DNA from: Oscheius onirici
Lineage: Eukaryota > Nematoda > Chromadorea > Rhabditida > Rhabditidae
DNA: 64,000 bases
Direction of reading: 5' to 3'
NCBI GenBank assembly: GCA_932521025.1
Contig: OW051470.1
Location: forward strand, 4,760,501-4,824,500
Under the pieces are notes generated by a model. The model saw only the letters and a program-made list of their open reading frames with translations. It was not told the DNA's origin and did no database searches. The translations under genes were made by a program, and so were the position numbers. Of this stretch, positions 36,297 to 47,209 are shown piece by piece (positions within the stretch are counted from its first letter, which is position 1; each line of letters starts with the position of its first letter).

Positions 36297-38075
36297 ATGA
36301 ACAAACTGGTAGCGTACGGAGACGACAGCGATGAAGAGTCTCCTCGCCGCAGATCACACGAAGGTACGTATTTTGCGGTTTATAGCCGTCGGAACTCTAA
36401 CAAAAGTTGCGCTAATTGAAATAGTTGCACGTGCTGAACCAGCTATAAACGTAAAACAAGATGAACTGAACCAGTTGCCTGCTGCAGCTTTCGTCGGTCC
36501 TCAAAAGTAGAAAAACAATTTTATTATCCTTTTTTTTCTATTCATAGTCATTTTTTTTCCTATTAAACACAAAGTAGCAAAAGAAAAATTCTTCGAGCGG
36601 ACTCGAACCCCGGTCGTCTACTCTGCGCCCTAACGTGTAGCAATACATCAACTTCTTTTGGCGAGGACAAATACACAGAGTCACATTAATATTTTAGATA
36701 GAAAACAGTAACAAGCACTTTATTATATTTTACATAGAAGGCTTAACATTCATTTTCAGGCCCTTCGCAGTCGATCAGTAGCACGTCTCCAAAACAGAGA
36801 CGAGATTCTGACGTGTATTTCGGTATGTGGTCTGTTTTATACCACAAGGTTTGCAACGCCCTTCCAGGGCTAATATTAGAGGTTCCCTGTCTTTCGTTTT
36901 ACTTCGCTCGGTCAACAGAGTCCCTCTAGTTCCCCTTCCCTTCTCCCCTTGTCACTCTGTTCCAGTCACCCCCTGCCCCCCCCCCCCCCAAGAAATTACC
37001 AGTCGTTAGAACACTTCGCGCACTTTCTTTTCCTGTCGCGACTCGTTAAAAACTAAGTTGCGCACAAAGCTATCCTCCTTATCCTCAATTAGAGCTTCAG
37101 ACAGACACACACACACAGAGACTTGGGAGCAATTTAAAATAGATTGTTAATACAACTTTCAGAAGACTATGCGAATAGCCCTTCGCGTCGTTCCAACAGT
37201 TCATCGTCAGACAGAAGCGACACTTTCGCCGAGCCTCCACCACCTAAAAGACGAATTTACGACAGCCATTCGCCGTCTCCATCTATCAGAACACCACTCG
37301 GCATGGCCAAAGTTTGTTTTTCTGCTTTCCTATTAATCCAACTATATTAGGTGACTTCTGTAAGTTCGCTGGTCTCGTACGCAGGCGGTGACCAAGATGA
37401 AGAAGATAATTTTGACATGGCAGAGCAGGATACGCATGTGACTGCTCGTGAATCTCTCTCAGCTGCCGAACCGCCTCCTCCGCCACGAGCTTCACAGGAC
37501 GACCAAAGTGATGGAGAAGACGAGAGAATGATCAGCGAGGCTTTGGCTGAATCACAGGCCGTTGTACGAGATGTGAATGCTGAAGGATCGTCGACTGGAT
37601 CTGCTACACCGGCCAGGAACGACAGTCCGCAGACGCCGGCTCAAGGTGATGCAATCGAAGACTTGAAAGAGATTCAAATTCCGCCTTCGCCTCCTGGAGA
37701 AGTCGATGCCGTAGTTCAGCGAAGGTTTGAACGGTATTTCGAAGAAAAAGCTCGTGGAAACAACTTCAATACAGTGCTACAAAATAGACGAGATTTCCTC
37801 AATCCGTCTTGTTATGAGACGTTCATTGAACGCTATGAACTCCAAGAGAAAGGTAAATCCTTTTTTATTTGTATACGTCCAGTTTTCAGGCTCCAACTTC
37901 AAGCCAGAAATATTCGATCCATTTACGTTTCCCGATAATTGCTTCTATGACGCTATAGGTACCTTTTGGCATTTACCGTAAACATTCTCTTTCAGCTGAA
38001 GAACAGCGTAAAATCATGGAGAAGACGGCTAGCGATGCAAAATCGAAAAAGCCATCAACTTCGACAACTCGCTAA
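36297..38075 (+). CDS. SAP30BP: SAP30-binding protein (SAP30BP/HCNGP) homolog
   Basis: Nuclear protein linked to transcription repression and splicing of short introns in other animals. Start MNKLVAYGDDSDEESPRR, SVSSLVSYAGGDQDEEDNFD corresponds to the family SLVSYG motif, and EIQIPPSPPGEVDAVVQRRFERYFEEKARGNNFN plus the HCNGP core FLNPSCYETFIERYELQEKGSNFKPEIFDPFTF follow. It ends AEEQRKIMEKTASDAKSKKPSTSTTR. Seven exons; intron 1 (about 36365-36758) is long by local standards and intron 2 (about 36822-37161) contains a whole interspersed repeat. An AATAAA lies 20 nt after the stop (about 38097). Confidence 0.9.
36849..37140 (+). repeat. Interspersed about 300 bp repeat, copy B, inside a SAP30BP intron
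   Basis: Same block order as copy A: GTTTGCAACGCCCTTCCAGG, CCAGTCACCCCCTGCC with a C homopolymer, CGCGCACTTTCTTTTCC, AATTAGAGCTTC, a CA tract and GAGCAATTTAAA. Same orientation as the host gene. Confidence 0.85.
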
Positions 38076-38606
38076 AACCTTAATTCCTGATCGTATGAAT
38101 AAATATCTCGTCGTCTTGTCAGTTTATGACAAACTACCCATGGTGAATGTTTTGTACGGAAAACAATTGACACCAGTGATACGCAACAAAGACCTTCAAA
38201 TATTATTGTTCTACGAGCTCGGAGGATACGAATCTATTGTCTGGACTGACCTAGGTGTTCGCGCGAAGTTGATGGCGCTACGAATGGAGTTTTCGATAGT
38301 TATTGAGATCTTTTTTGTGATATGAAGATTATTCTCGAGGCAAGTTTGACTGAAGATGCCGTATCTTGCTTTCTACCAACGAGGGTTTACCGTACTCTAC
38401 CGGTCGGAATTACAGGGAGGTCTTTATCCAATTTTACTGTATCCCATCTTGTGGTGCAGATCTAGCTTCAAGATTGTTATAATTGTAGAGCATCTAGTTT
38501 TGACCAAAAAACTGGAAGGGTCATAGACTACCGTAACCTGGGTTCTGATCCCTCGCACCCAGATGGAGGATCGATTAGAGGCTAGCCCATGTCACTTGTT
38601 ACCTCA

Positions 38607-39315
38607 ATGATCCGTCTCTTGTCTCTCTCCCTGATTTCAATACTGGTTTTCTGTCAAAGTTTGTTCCAAAAACGAACAGATTCGAACGATTCTTTCAGAC
38701 AGAAGCCAACAGATTTCTGAACACTGTTGTCCGGGAAAAACGGCCTGCTGTGCTGAGGCAGTTGTTCAAGAGTGAGTGAATTTCTTGTGAATAGGAATTC
38801 TCGAAGTTCAGAACTCGTCTGAACAAATGTTATTCGAATATCGAAGAGGAGAGGAATGGCGCAGACTGTATTCAGAAAAGTCTCTTTACTTCAAAAAGCC
38901 ACCGCTACGCCTCTTTCTCAGGTAAAATTCTTTTGAACACAAACGAAAGGTATTTCAGACATTGAATGTTGTTCGATCTTTGATCGAGACGAAAACGACG
39001 TCGGAGGATTATGTCGCAGCCAGTGTATCACCAGTTTTTCGATTCCCTCCATGTCCGCCACACAAAAATTGACTATTGTCAGGAATTGTCGTCAAGATGC
39101 CGATCGTGATATGTACAAGGCAGGGAAAAGAGACTAACTATAAGAACAGACAGTTTCAGTGTTTTCGCATCTGCCAGAGCTGGCTCAGAGAAGATTCCAG
39201 TCAAAATGGAACATTCCCCATTGAAACCAAATGCAATGGAGCTGCTATGCTTCACGAGAAGCAGCTGTATCTTGTGGAAGAGTTGCCGGTAGATCAACAC
39301 AAGAAGACCGTCTAG
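38607..39315 (+). CDS. Small secreted cysteine-rich protein
   Basis: Family not recognised. A signal peptide MIRLLSLSLISILVFCQ is followed by a chain of exons joined through introns of about 40, 40, 37 and 40 nt. The product has spaced cysteines: SEHCCPGKTACCAEAV, ETRLNKCYSNIEEERNGADC, SDIECCSIFDRDENDVGGLC, RSQCITSF, RNCRQDADRDMYKCFRICQSW and TKCNGAAM, ending VDQHKKTV. At least fourteen Cys argue for a disulfide-rich extracellular protein. The last intron (about 39118-39157) would be GC-AG; a GT-AG alternative starting at 39111 leads to a shorter tail that loses several cysteines. Other frames in this stretch are open too, but only this chain gives both a signal peptide and an unbroken Cys pattern. 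It lies convergent to the condensin gene. Confidence 0.65.
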
Positions 39316-39415
39316 GACTCAAAAAAGTGGGAAAATGTCATAATGAGTGTCATGTTTAGCCTTATTAGAATAACAATTTACAATGAATAAGTAGTGAGAT
39401 CGAATGAGTATCATT

Positions 39416-42400
39416 CTAAGTCGGCAACATGGCCTGGATTTGTGAAAGAAGAAAGTTATCGACGTCTGGTGACTCTTCAATCAGCTGATCGATTCGCGTT
39501 TTGACCGAATTCAGCATGTATTCAACGTCTTCATTGAAGTTTTCTAAAATGTTTGAATTTAGAAAAATAAGGATTCTCACGTTGGTTTTTCTTCTTTGCA
39601 GAAAATCCTTCGGGATCAAGAGTCGTAAGCAGCACTAGTTGTGTACACGCTCCTAAGATTTCGAGACGAACGAGGTCTTCTGGTCGATCTATGTTGCATT
39701 CGAGGCTAATCGAATCGTAGAGATCGTGCGATTGAATTCGGGCTCCTAGTTGGGCTTGAAACATTCTGAATCTTTTGTTGGAAAAGCGGTCGAAAAGTGT
39801 TCTCACTTGAAAAGGCCGCTATGTTTTTTAATTGTTTGGAAAAACAGAGTTTCCAAGAAACGAGGAATCTCGAAGTTCTCGCGTGGATCGGGACAGTCGG
39901 AAGCATCTTGGACACACCATTGAAGGAGATCGATCAGCGACTGACACAGTTGCTTCAAGAATCTGAAAAAGAGGAAGGTTAGGTTCATCAAGACAAGACT
40001 ACGTTTGGGCAATAAATTTCGGATTTTCGGCCAGAAGTTTGAGCAATTGTAACAGCTGGGCGTCTATCTGACGATCCTGGAGCTCATCGCCGTTCATCGT
40101 TCGTCCGACGAACCAATTAGGAACTAGCATTGCAGTCGAAATAGCTATCTCCGTCTCATTTGGATTGAGATATAATAGTTGGCGGGCTGCATTGAAAATT
40201 GACGGCATCAATTCTGAGGGTGTGTCTTCCTTTAAGAAAGCGTGGCAAATACTGAAACGTGTTAATAAATTTTAAAAAAGACGTTACTTTTTGAAAGATT
40301 GAATAAAGTTGATTTCCGCCATTGGCTCACTGTCCACCATTGAAATGTTCTGACAGCCGTGAATGTAAGACGGCGCTTTAGAAATGGTCGGCACGGAAGC
40401 AAAGTCGTAGGACATGAGAACATCGCACAGCTTTCGGAGGAAAACCTAGCAATCAAATTCAGTTGAACAAAAAGGAAAAAGACTCACTACTCCCATTTTG
40501 AAGAAAAATTCTAGCTTGTTCGAGTCGTCTTGGAACATTTCGAGAAACGGGAGAACTTGTTCTTCATACCATCTGACCTCGTCACACAAATCCTTCACGT
40601 AAAAGAGCGCCACTTCTGTCTCGCTATCCGATTTCCTCTGCAAAGACAATAAAAACAGAAACGAAGAAACTTACAGGTGTATTAATGAGAATCGCTGTGA
40701 GCGTTTGTTTCATGACATAGGCCTGTAGAATGAGGTCGTCGTTCAACTCTTCAATCGGTCCTTTCGACAATCGGTCATGAATAATCTTTGTGATCGATTT
40801 CAAAGCCTAAAAGAAGTTTTTGAAATAGAGCGCGTCGAAAAACCTTGTAGAATTCGTCAATTTCGAAAAGATGCTCTTTGACTATGACGACGTTCGTTCC
40901 AACGCTGCTGATGATATAGGCCAAATAGTAGAGAGCTTTTGAGAGTTGTTCTGCAGGAGTCATCACTTTCGATTTTTTGGTTCTCTTGTTAATTGGGGAA
41001 GCGACGTTGTGAACACCTTTAGCCACTACGGACAATCCTAGAATAGGTTAGAAGTCAATTGAATGAAGTGAATGACCCACCTGCTCTAATCATGTCCAGC
41101 ACTTTATCAGAATTCCATTTGGTGGCTGCTTCGAGATACGGTTTGATGACATCGATATCCTCTTCCTCTTTCATATGTTCCAGAATCCCGGTGATGAGAT
41201 TCTCTTCCGCAAGAGTCTTCTGCGGAAGAAGGGATCCCAGAAGCATTGTCGTTCCCAGAGCGGATGTGTCCTAAAACGCGATACCCAGAAAGAGAAAAGT
41301 GAACCTTGAAAGAGATGAACATCTTTTGGAAGACTTTGGTCAATAAACGGCCTAGTTTTTCCTTGCTGGCCGCATCATAATCTGCATAACGCGAGTCACG
41401 CAACATTGTAACGTAGAGAATGACGACGCAGTCCATGAATAGTTTTATTCTGTCCCATTTCGGATTTTGTTCATCTGAAAAAGTTGAAGTTTTCGTGAAA
41501 GAGTAAAAACTGACTTAATTGCATCTCAGTCATAGTAGCCGATAACGAGCCAGTCGTTTCGTCGAGGATTTTGGAATCGTTGCTAAAAGCTTTTCCTGTA
41601 GCTACTTTGTACACGACCATGGCAATATTCTTCAGATGTTCGGCAGCTTGTGGAATGGAAATATGTCTTTCCGGTATGATCAGTTTGTAAAATGTCAGAG
41701 CCGCATTTCGCCCATGTTTGGCAAGATAGTTGAGCCTTTTGAGCATATCGTTGCTGTCATCGTTTTCTTGATAGAACGTCTTGAAAATGAGCTGTACGAC
41801 CTTCTTTTTGACAGTTTCCGAGGTCTCGACTGCAAGAAGAGACATCAGCTTCTCTAATGGGGTGATGTCCCAGTACTGAAAAAAATAAAACAATAGACGA
41901 ACTATTTCACCTTTATGAATCTATTCGGAATGAGCTTTATGAGCAGATCTATTGTGGCTAGACGGACCTTCTCGTTTCGATCGGAGATTAGCAATGGACA
42001 CACTGATTTTAGAGCTGCATCGGCAGTGTTGAGGCAACTAGATTCCATAACCATGTGACAAAGACCATCAGGGATCGCCGTACGGACGGTAACTTCGATA
42101 TCAAGTACCAGATCATCACAAATCTAAAAATTGGGCTTTTAAAACGAAATTGAAAACTCTAACTATCGTCATGAACGCCCGTTTCTTTTGAGCCGGAATG
42201 TAAATCCAAAAGTTGGCGCAAATCTTCAAAATTCGGTACGTGGCTTCACTTCGAATGGCATAGCAATTATCCGTCAGCATTTTTTCCATGAAGTCATACT
42301 GTTTGAAGGTGGCTTCCTCAAGATCGTCTTTGTCGGTCGGTCGCCATGGAAAAAATTCGAGCAGTACACGACACGCACGAAAGCGCAGTCGGTCATTGTT

Positions 42401-43215
42401 AGCCTGACAGCCTCTCCAAAGAACAACACGACTCGTCTGATACAGCATATCGTCCATTTTTGCCTTGTGGCTTCCCATGCTAGCTTTGAATGCTTTCAAG
42501 ACCTAAATATAGATAGATTGTTAAAAAAGAAAAATGCATACCTCCATGAAACGATCGCTTTGTGGAGACTGAACCATAATGGCAGCATCGAAAAGGCCTT
42601 TCATCATCTCCTCCTCTATCAAGTGACAAATTTCATCGTTCTCCTTTTTAAAGAAGATCCAAGCCACAGCGATCAGCTGACCGTAATGCGACCAGGTTAT
42701 TCTGAGTTTCAAAGTATTTGTTGCGAAAAAAAGTCTAACTTTGTGGAGGCATCGTCAAGTACAGCTTTCTTAATCAACTCGAAGGCAGGCTTCACACCAA
42801 TTTTTGGAAGAGCTCTGGCACAGAATTTCTGACCTAAATTCAAATAGTAATTGAGAAAAAAATGAAAAAAAAATCACCTTCTAGAACGGAAACAAATGTG
42901 GGTGTCCACAATGCGCGACGCAACAGGTTGAGTTCGACTTGTTCAATCGCCTTTTCAGAGTTGGATGCCAGCATCCTGATCAAGGTTTTGTTCTGTTTAA
43001 CTGTAACTGCTCGCAGGAGCATTTCTGCCCAGTCTTTGTCTGCTTGTGCTGGTTCCTCATTTTCACTGTCTTCTTTTTCCACTTTATCCAACTTCGTCTT
43101 CTGAACAAAATTGTAAGAGACGATGAACAAGTCCTACCTTTACAGCTTTTACATTTCTATTGTGTTGAATACTAACGTTTGACGTGACCAGAGCCTTTCG
43201 TGATTTCGGAGGCAT
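39416..43215 (-). CDS. hcp-6: Condensin II complex subunit G2 (HCP-6/NCAPG2)
   Basis: HEAT-repeat subunit of condensin II, needed for mitotic chromosome condensation and rigid centromere structure. A basic, acidic-flanked start (MPPKSRKALVTSN..., KEDSENEEPAQADKDWAEMLLRAV) leads into helical repeats through about sixteen exons. Key stretches are the central NCAPG2 block RVVLWRGCQANNDRLRFRACRVLLEFFPWR, MLTDNCYAIRSEATYRILKICANFW, then VRTAIPDGLCHMVMESSCLNTADAALKSVCPLLISDRNEKVRLATIDLLIKLI. It ends LLSQIQAMLPT. The total is roughly 1000 residues, shorter than C. elegans HCP-6 but near the animal NCAPG2 size. Introns are about 40-60 nt throughout. Confidence 0.85.
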
Positions 43216-43718
43216 TTCTAAAAGAAAAATCAGCAGTTCAAAGAGATGGCTATTTGAAACCGAAGCGTTACCGCCGTGGTACGCAATTGCGTCCGGTAAT
43301 GACAACAATGAAACAGTAAATGATATGAGTCCAACATGCTAGCAAGAAAACGAAAAATGTATGAATTTTTTGTTACCATTTAGTGGCAGACAGCGATTTA
43401 TATGACTTCTGGGAAATGAGATAAGCGTAGCAGAGGAATGGACAGCAATGAAAAGTATATAACGAGTGTAGAGACTAATAACATGTGTCATGGGGAGATT
43501 CTCAAAAAAATAATGTCAAATTAAGAGCTAAAAAGGAAGTATGTAGAACCTCAAAGAGAGCAATCTGAATTACGAAAGAGGTGAATACAGAGGTCCGGCT
43601 AGATCTAGATCAGAATACGAAACGATGATCGTAGATGGAATGAACGCATGTTGATCATCGAAACATTCGCTATAAAATATATAAGTTGTGCCAAACAAAG
43701 AATCATACCATACAAGAG
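43216..43718. other. Divergent promoter region between condensin and F-box-like genes
   Basis: No coding or repeat feature recognised. Confidence 0.4.
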
Positions 43719-45457
43719 ATGTTGAAGCAGAACATTTCCTGGTGGGTTCTTGGTCACACGGTTAGCTCTGAACGGCGTAGGGCTTGATCTCAATATACTT
43801 TTTGTGACATTCGAACCAGTATTCCTCAAAACAGTTCACGTCCATTCGTCTGATTCATCAAGACGCCCGGCTCCCGGTTCTAACTCATTTTTCGCTTCAA
43901 GCAATGAGCATCTTCGTCGATCTACTCACTAATCGACGAGCTATGATACCTTTGGATTCTTCACCCATTTTAATACGAAGCGAGATCATTAAAAAGGTAC
44001 TTTTCTAATTAAAACCAATGCCAGTTTCAGATGAAGCCCTCGGCTGCTGTTAGATTGTACTGTTCTAATAGATTGGGAAAACTTCCAGTTTCTCGATATC
44101 GTGCGAGAATTATAGTTACTTTTAAAAAGATTCATGATGAGATGCTATGGGTAAAAAACTTCCGAAATTACAAAGAGAAAATCTAAGATTGGATGTCGGT
44201 GTGAAAGGAGAAATCTCACGATGTACAAAATACTCTGCGAGCTTTCCAAAGGCACTATGTCCAATATTCAACAGTACTTCGATTGGAGAAACGGAAAGTC
44301 TCGTAAACAAGTACCCAGGCTTGTTGATTCTGGGTTGTTGCGCTGCGGTCTGGGTTGCGCCGCGGCCAGGTTGGACTTTGCGGCGGACTAAAAAAATTCA
44401 TTTCGCATTTTTTTCTGATTTTTTTTGTTTCCAAATACGTCCCCCGATTAGATTTAGTTTTGCCATCAGAAAAATTGGAAGAAAATCGAAAACTGACAAT
44501 GAAAATCGAAGAAAACTGCTATTTTTACCGAATTTCGTCAAACATCCGCATGTCCTTCTATTTTTGTCGTCAGTTTTCGATTTTCTTCCAATTTTTCTGA
44601 TGGCAAAACTAAATCTAATCGGGGGACGTATTTGGAAACTAAAAAAATCAGAAAAAAATGCGAAATGATTTTTTTTAATTCGCCGCAAAGTCCAACCTGG
44701 CCGCAGCGCAGGTTTTCAACAAGCCTGCAAGTACCAGTTAGCAAGACAGTTCGTGCAAGAAAATAAGCTTATTGGTCAAGACAACGTGGTCTTGTCTGAC
44801 GGAAACAACAAAGGTATTTTATATAATCTCATAAGAATGTGATAGAACTGCGTAACTCTCTGCTGGACCAACTGGAATTCACAAGTTGCACTCTTGAAGC
44901 ATGGAATAAACGCTACAGGGTATACGAAATCCAGTGTAATAATTGCAACCTTTTATAGTCTGTTCAAAATATAAAGAGCATAATTTGAATTGGCCCGCGC
45001 TTTTTGGATGGCTGAGTATCCAATTTTGGATGGCTGAGTAGCGGCTGAAAACGTAGCAAGTCATTTCATAGCACTAAATGAAATTTTCATGATCTTTTTG
45101 GTTAACAATGTGATCACCTCGCTACTATCTAACCATAGTGGAAGAAAAGATGTAAAAAAAACCGGAAATCCGGACAGAAAAAGCTAAAAATTGGAAAAAA
45201 CAAAATTTGAACTCTAAATTTCGCCCGTGGAGCGTCACAAAAAACCGGGCCGGCCCGGGCCCAATTTCAAATAGGCCGGGCGGCCATCCCGGTACATACT
45301 GTATCATCCTACGCAGCTTAATTCCCGCCAATTTGATTTGAAAAAAGTTCTATGAAGAAAGCGCGGGCCAATTCAAATTATGCTCTACAGTTTGAACAGA
45401 CTATACAGAAGAAGAAGACAACTTCGAATTGTCTTTGCGGAATTTTTCGGAAGCTAA
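43719..45457 (+). CDS. Putative F-box-like protein, lineage-specific, introns invaded by elements
   Basis: Not a gene I can name. Joining short exons gives QDARLPVLTHFSLQAMSIFVDLLTNRRA, MIPLDSSPILIRSEIIKKMKPSAAVRLYCSNRLGKLPVS, YRARIIVTFKKIHDEMLW, LTMYKILCELSKGTMSNIQQYFDWRNGKSRKQ, LARQFVQENKLIGQDNVVLSDGNNK and ELRNSLLDQLEFTSCTLEAWNKRYR, perhaps ending RIVFAEFFGS. The second block resembles the helical F-box pattern of the expanded nematode F-box families (leucine/proline start, KKMKP, A-R-L, S-R-L-K-L), an inference only. The intron at about 44310-44728 contains a palindromic element and the last intron (about 44930-45412) holds a TIR element; both are spliced out cleanly in this model. The first exon (ATG 43719) is tentative. 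Confidence 0.5.
44345..44712. mobile_element. Palindromic element in an intron
   Basis: Two arms of about 150 bp (about 44345-44510 and 44562-44712) are near-perfect reverse complements around a 50 bp centre: blocks CCCCCGATTAGATTTAG, GCCATCAGAAAAATTGG and AAAATCGAAAACTGAC recur inverted. The outermost part is GTTGGACTTTGCGGCG. No protein coding beyond mirror frames. Confidence 0.85.
44957..45412. mobile_element. TIR element containing copy 2 of the GC-rich palindromic family
   Basis: Ends TATAGTCTGTTCAAA followed by GAGCATAATTTGAATTGGCC, with the reverse complement at 45360-45412. The interior (about 45032-45292) matches the element at 10980-11430 in the same orientation: GCGGCTGAAAACGTAGCAAG, TGTGATCACCTCGCTACTAT, CCGGAAATCCGGAC and a GGGCCGGCCCGGG block. 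So one element sits inside another, or they share parts. Confidence 0.8.
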
Positions 45458-45553
45458 GATGGATATAACATAACTAACTCATCTTTGATCTAACAATTGT
45501 AAGGATAAAACTGTTTCATCTGCATAAAAATACACGTTTACCGCTTTTTCATA

Positions 45554-46243
45554 TTATTTCTGCTGTATTTGGATGTGAAATTTGACCGATGGAAGAGATT
45601 CAACGGTCGGGGTCACAACAGCCTGTACTCCGAGATTTGATAGAGCTCCACGAATGATTCCGGAAGGAAGTGCTAAGTAGATGCCCGTGCTTTTCAGAAA
45701 CTGAGTCCCTTCAGAAAAAGATGTTAAAACACAGAGCTTGTTATCTTGCACCACATAAACGCCCTGAAACTCGAAAATTGGTACTTTGCATATTTGAAAC
45801 GTACCTGATGATTTGTCCTTAGATTGTCTACTTGTTTTCCAAACGCAGCACTCCAGAACTCTTTGCAAATAAACTTAACTATCTGAACAGCTAGTAGTAC
45901 ACATGAAATGAAAAAAAAACTTCTAATTCTGAAGTGAGCCGTCCAGTTTCTTTGGCTATTTTCTCCACCAAAACATATCCGACTTTATATCCTAGTGACT
46001 CAATCTTAGTTTCGGCATTATTCTGGGCAAACGCTTGTTGGACGAGATGATTTACGTCGTCAATACTGATAGGATCCACCGATTTCTCTGTTAGCTGAAG
46101 ACAAAATAAAAAGGCCGAAATCTCGAAATACATACCTTTAACAGTTCGATTTTGGCCTTTTCCCGACTCTCTTCTTGCTCCTGAGCATATTTCACTATTT
46201 GGGCGTGGAGCAGATCAAACGGAAAGCTGGCTCCGATTGACAT
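45554..46243 (-). CDS. TRAPPC6: TRAPP complex subunit 6 (TRAPPC6/Trs33)
   Basis: Core subunit of the TRAPP tethering complex, the Rab1 exchange factor acting between ER and Golgi. Start MSIGASFPFDLLHAQIVKYAQEQEESR, directly behind an acceptor-like tttttcag. The Bet3-fold signature follows: KIESLGYKVGYVLVEKIAKE, then [30 protein letters not shown] across a short intron, and VYVVQDNKLCVLTSFSEGTQFL, ending LPSGIIRGALSNLGVQAVVT. The block KFICKEFW...[15 protein letters not shown] is nearly identical to animal TRAPPC6. Four exons, about 185 residues, full length. Confidence 0.94.
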
Positions 46244-46469
46244 CTGAAAAATGCTCAAGTGATGAAGGGCCGTATGAATAACGAAAACAAATAGTATTGC
46301 AGAATCATTCGAATGTATGCCGCTAGAAGGCAGAAGAAGCCCGGGCAGGCAACACATCAGATGCGGAGATAGCTTAAGACGCAATGTCTGTAGTATTTTA
46401 GCTAAAAACGGGGGTCCTGGGATAGGGGTATTTACTTGTCGACTACGTTAGATCTATTTTAAAATGCTT

Positions 46470-46600
46470 CCAGGTCTCTGTCTGTCGGAAGCTTTAATTG
46501 GCAATCAAAATGGAGCAATTTGTGCGCACAATTAAGGGGACAGGAGTTAGTGTAACAAGTTCAGACAAGTCAATTTGCAAGTGGACTTTGATTATTTTTT
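46470..46600 (-). repeat. Interspersed 300 bp repeat, partial copy D
   Basis: Contains GTCTCTGTCTGTCGGAAGC, GGCAATCAAAATGGAG and TTTGTGCGCACAATTA, the complement of the 3' part of copies A and B; the 5' part is missing. Confidence 0.75.
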
Positions 46601-46734
46601 ACTTTCAGTTTCCAGACAGTAAAAAATCAAGCGCGGGTTAGGAATACGGAAATGCGTTCAAGGAATGCGTTCAAGGGGGTTTCTACTGTAACTTTAACTT
46701 TAGCTCTAACGGGGCGATATCACATCGGAAGAAC

Positions 46735-47085
46735 AGGGATAGGGGAGAACAGGAGCACGTGGAAATAGGGACAGGGAGATCAGCAAGGAAGGATATGCAC
46801 ACGGGAATTGCACGAAGGGATACAGGCACGACAGGAAGGGAAAATTGGACAGAAGAAAGTGGACATGACGATAAGTACAACGTAAATGGTAGAGAAGGAA
46901 AAAGCAGATGACAACGGACAGAGATAGGAGAAAACCGGGAAAAGCAGAGCACATTGCCGAGTTTAGGGATGGACAAAGAGAAAATGTCGAAAAATTAGAA
47001 ACAGGGGACAAACGGACAGGATTAGAGGAACAGAAACACAGGAACATAATTGACCTGGAAAGGGATCAGATAGCAAGCTGTTTTC
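46735..47085. repeat. Purine-rich imperfect tract
   Basis: The + strand is almost only A and G interspersed with GGACA/GGGAAA units (for example ACAGGGATAGGGG, GGGACAGGGAGA, AAACAGGGGACA). No exact period. Confidence 0.5.
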
Positions 47086-47109
47086 TTTTTTCTTTGTAAA
47101 CGGACAAAA

Positions 47110-47209
47110 CTAATTCACATAAATATGGTGTTTACTTACAAGTTGAGCTACGCCCCCTTCGGGGCGTAGCTCAACTTGTAAGTAAACACCCTATTTATGA
47201 GTGAATTAG
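47110..47209. repeat. Near-perfect 100 bp hairpin
   Basis: A 29 bp perfect arm (47128-47156) ending GAGCTACGCCCC is followed by a 4-nt loop CTTC and its full complement from 47161. Beyond the core, CTAATTCAC at the left end pairs with GTGAATTAG on the right with small mismatches. It resembles a foldback MITE. Confidence 0.9.

Noticed and set aside
36585-36665. tRNA-like sequence on the minus strand (GGTTCGAGTCC) in SAP30BP intron 1
   Set aside because: The T-loop motif is present but the T-stem does not pair well and no acceptor stem or clear anticodon arm could be drawn; at most a tRNA-derived relic.
38093-38325. + strand frame MVNVLYGKQLTPVIRNKDLQ after the SAP30BP stop
   Set aside because: It could be extended by splicing into the next exons, but the alternative chain with signal peptide and Cys pattern uses those exons better; this stretch includes the SAP30BP poly(A) signal and may be 3' UTR.
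38855-39074. Small ORF MAQTVFRKVSLLQKATATPLSQ with a spliced second exon
   Set aside because: It is another frame of exons assigned to the Cys-rich protein; it has no recognised homology.
46683-47047. Overlapping minus-strand ORFs rich in Leu/Ser/Phe/Cys
   Set aside because: They are by-products of the purine-rich tract read in reverse.
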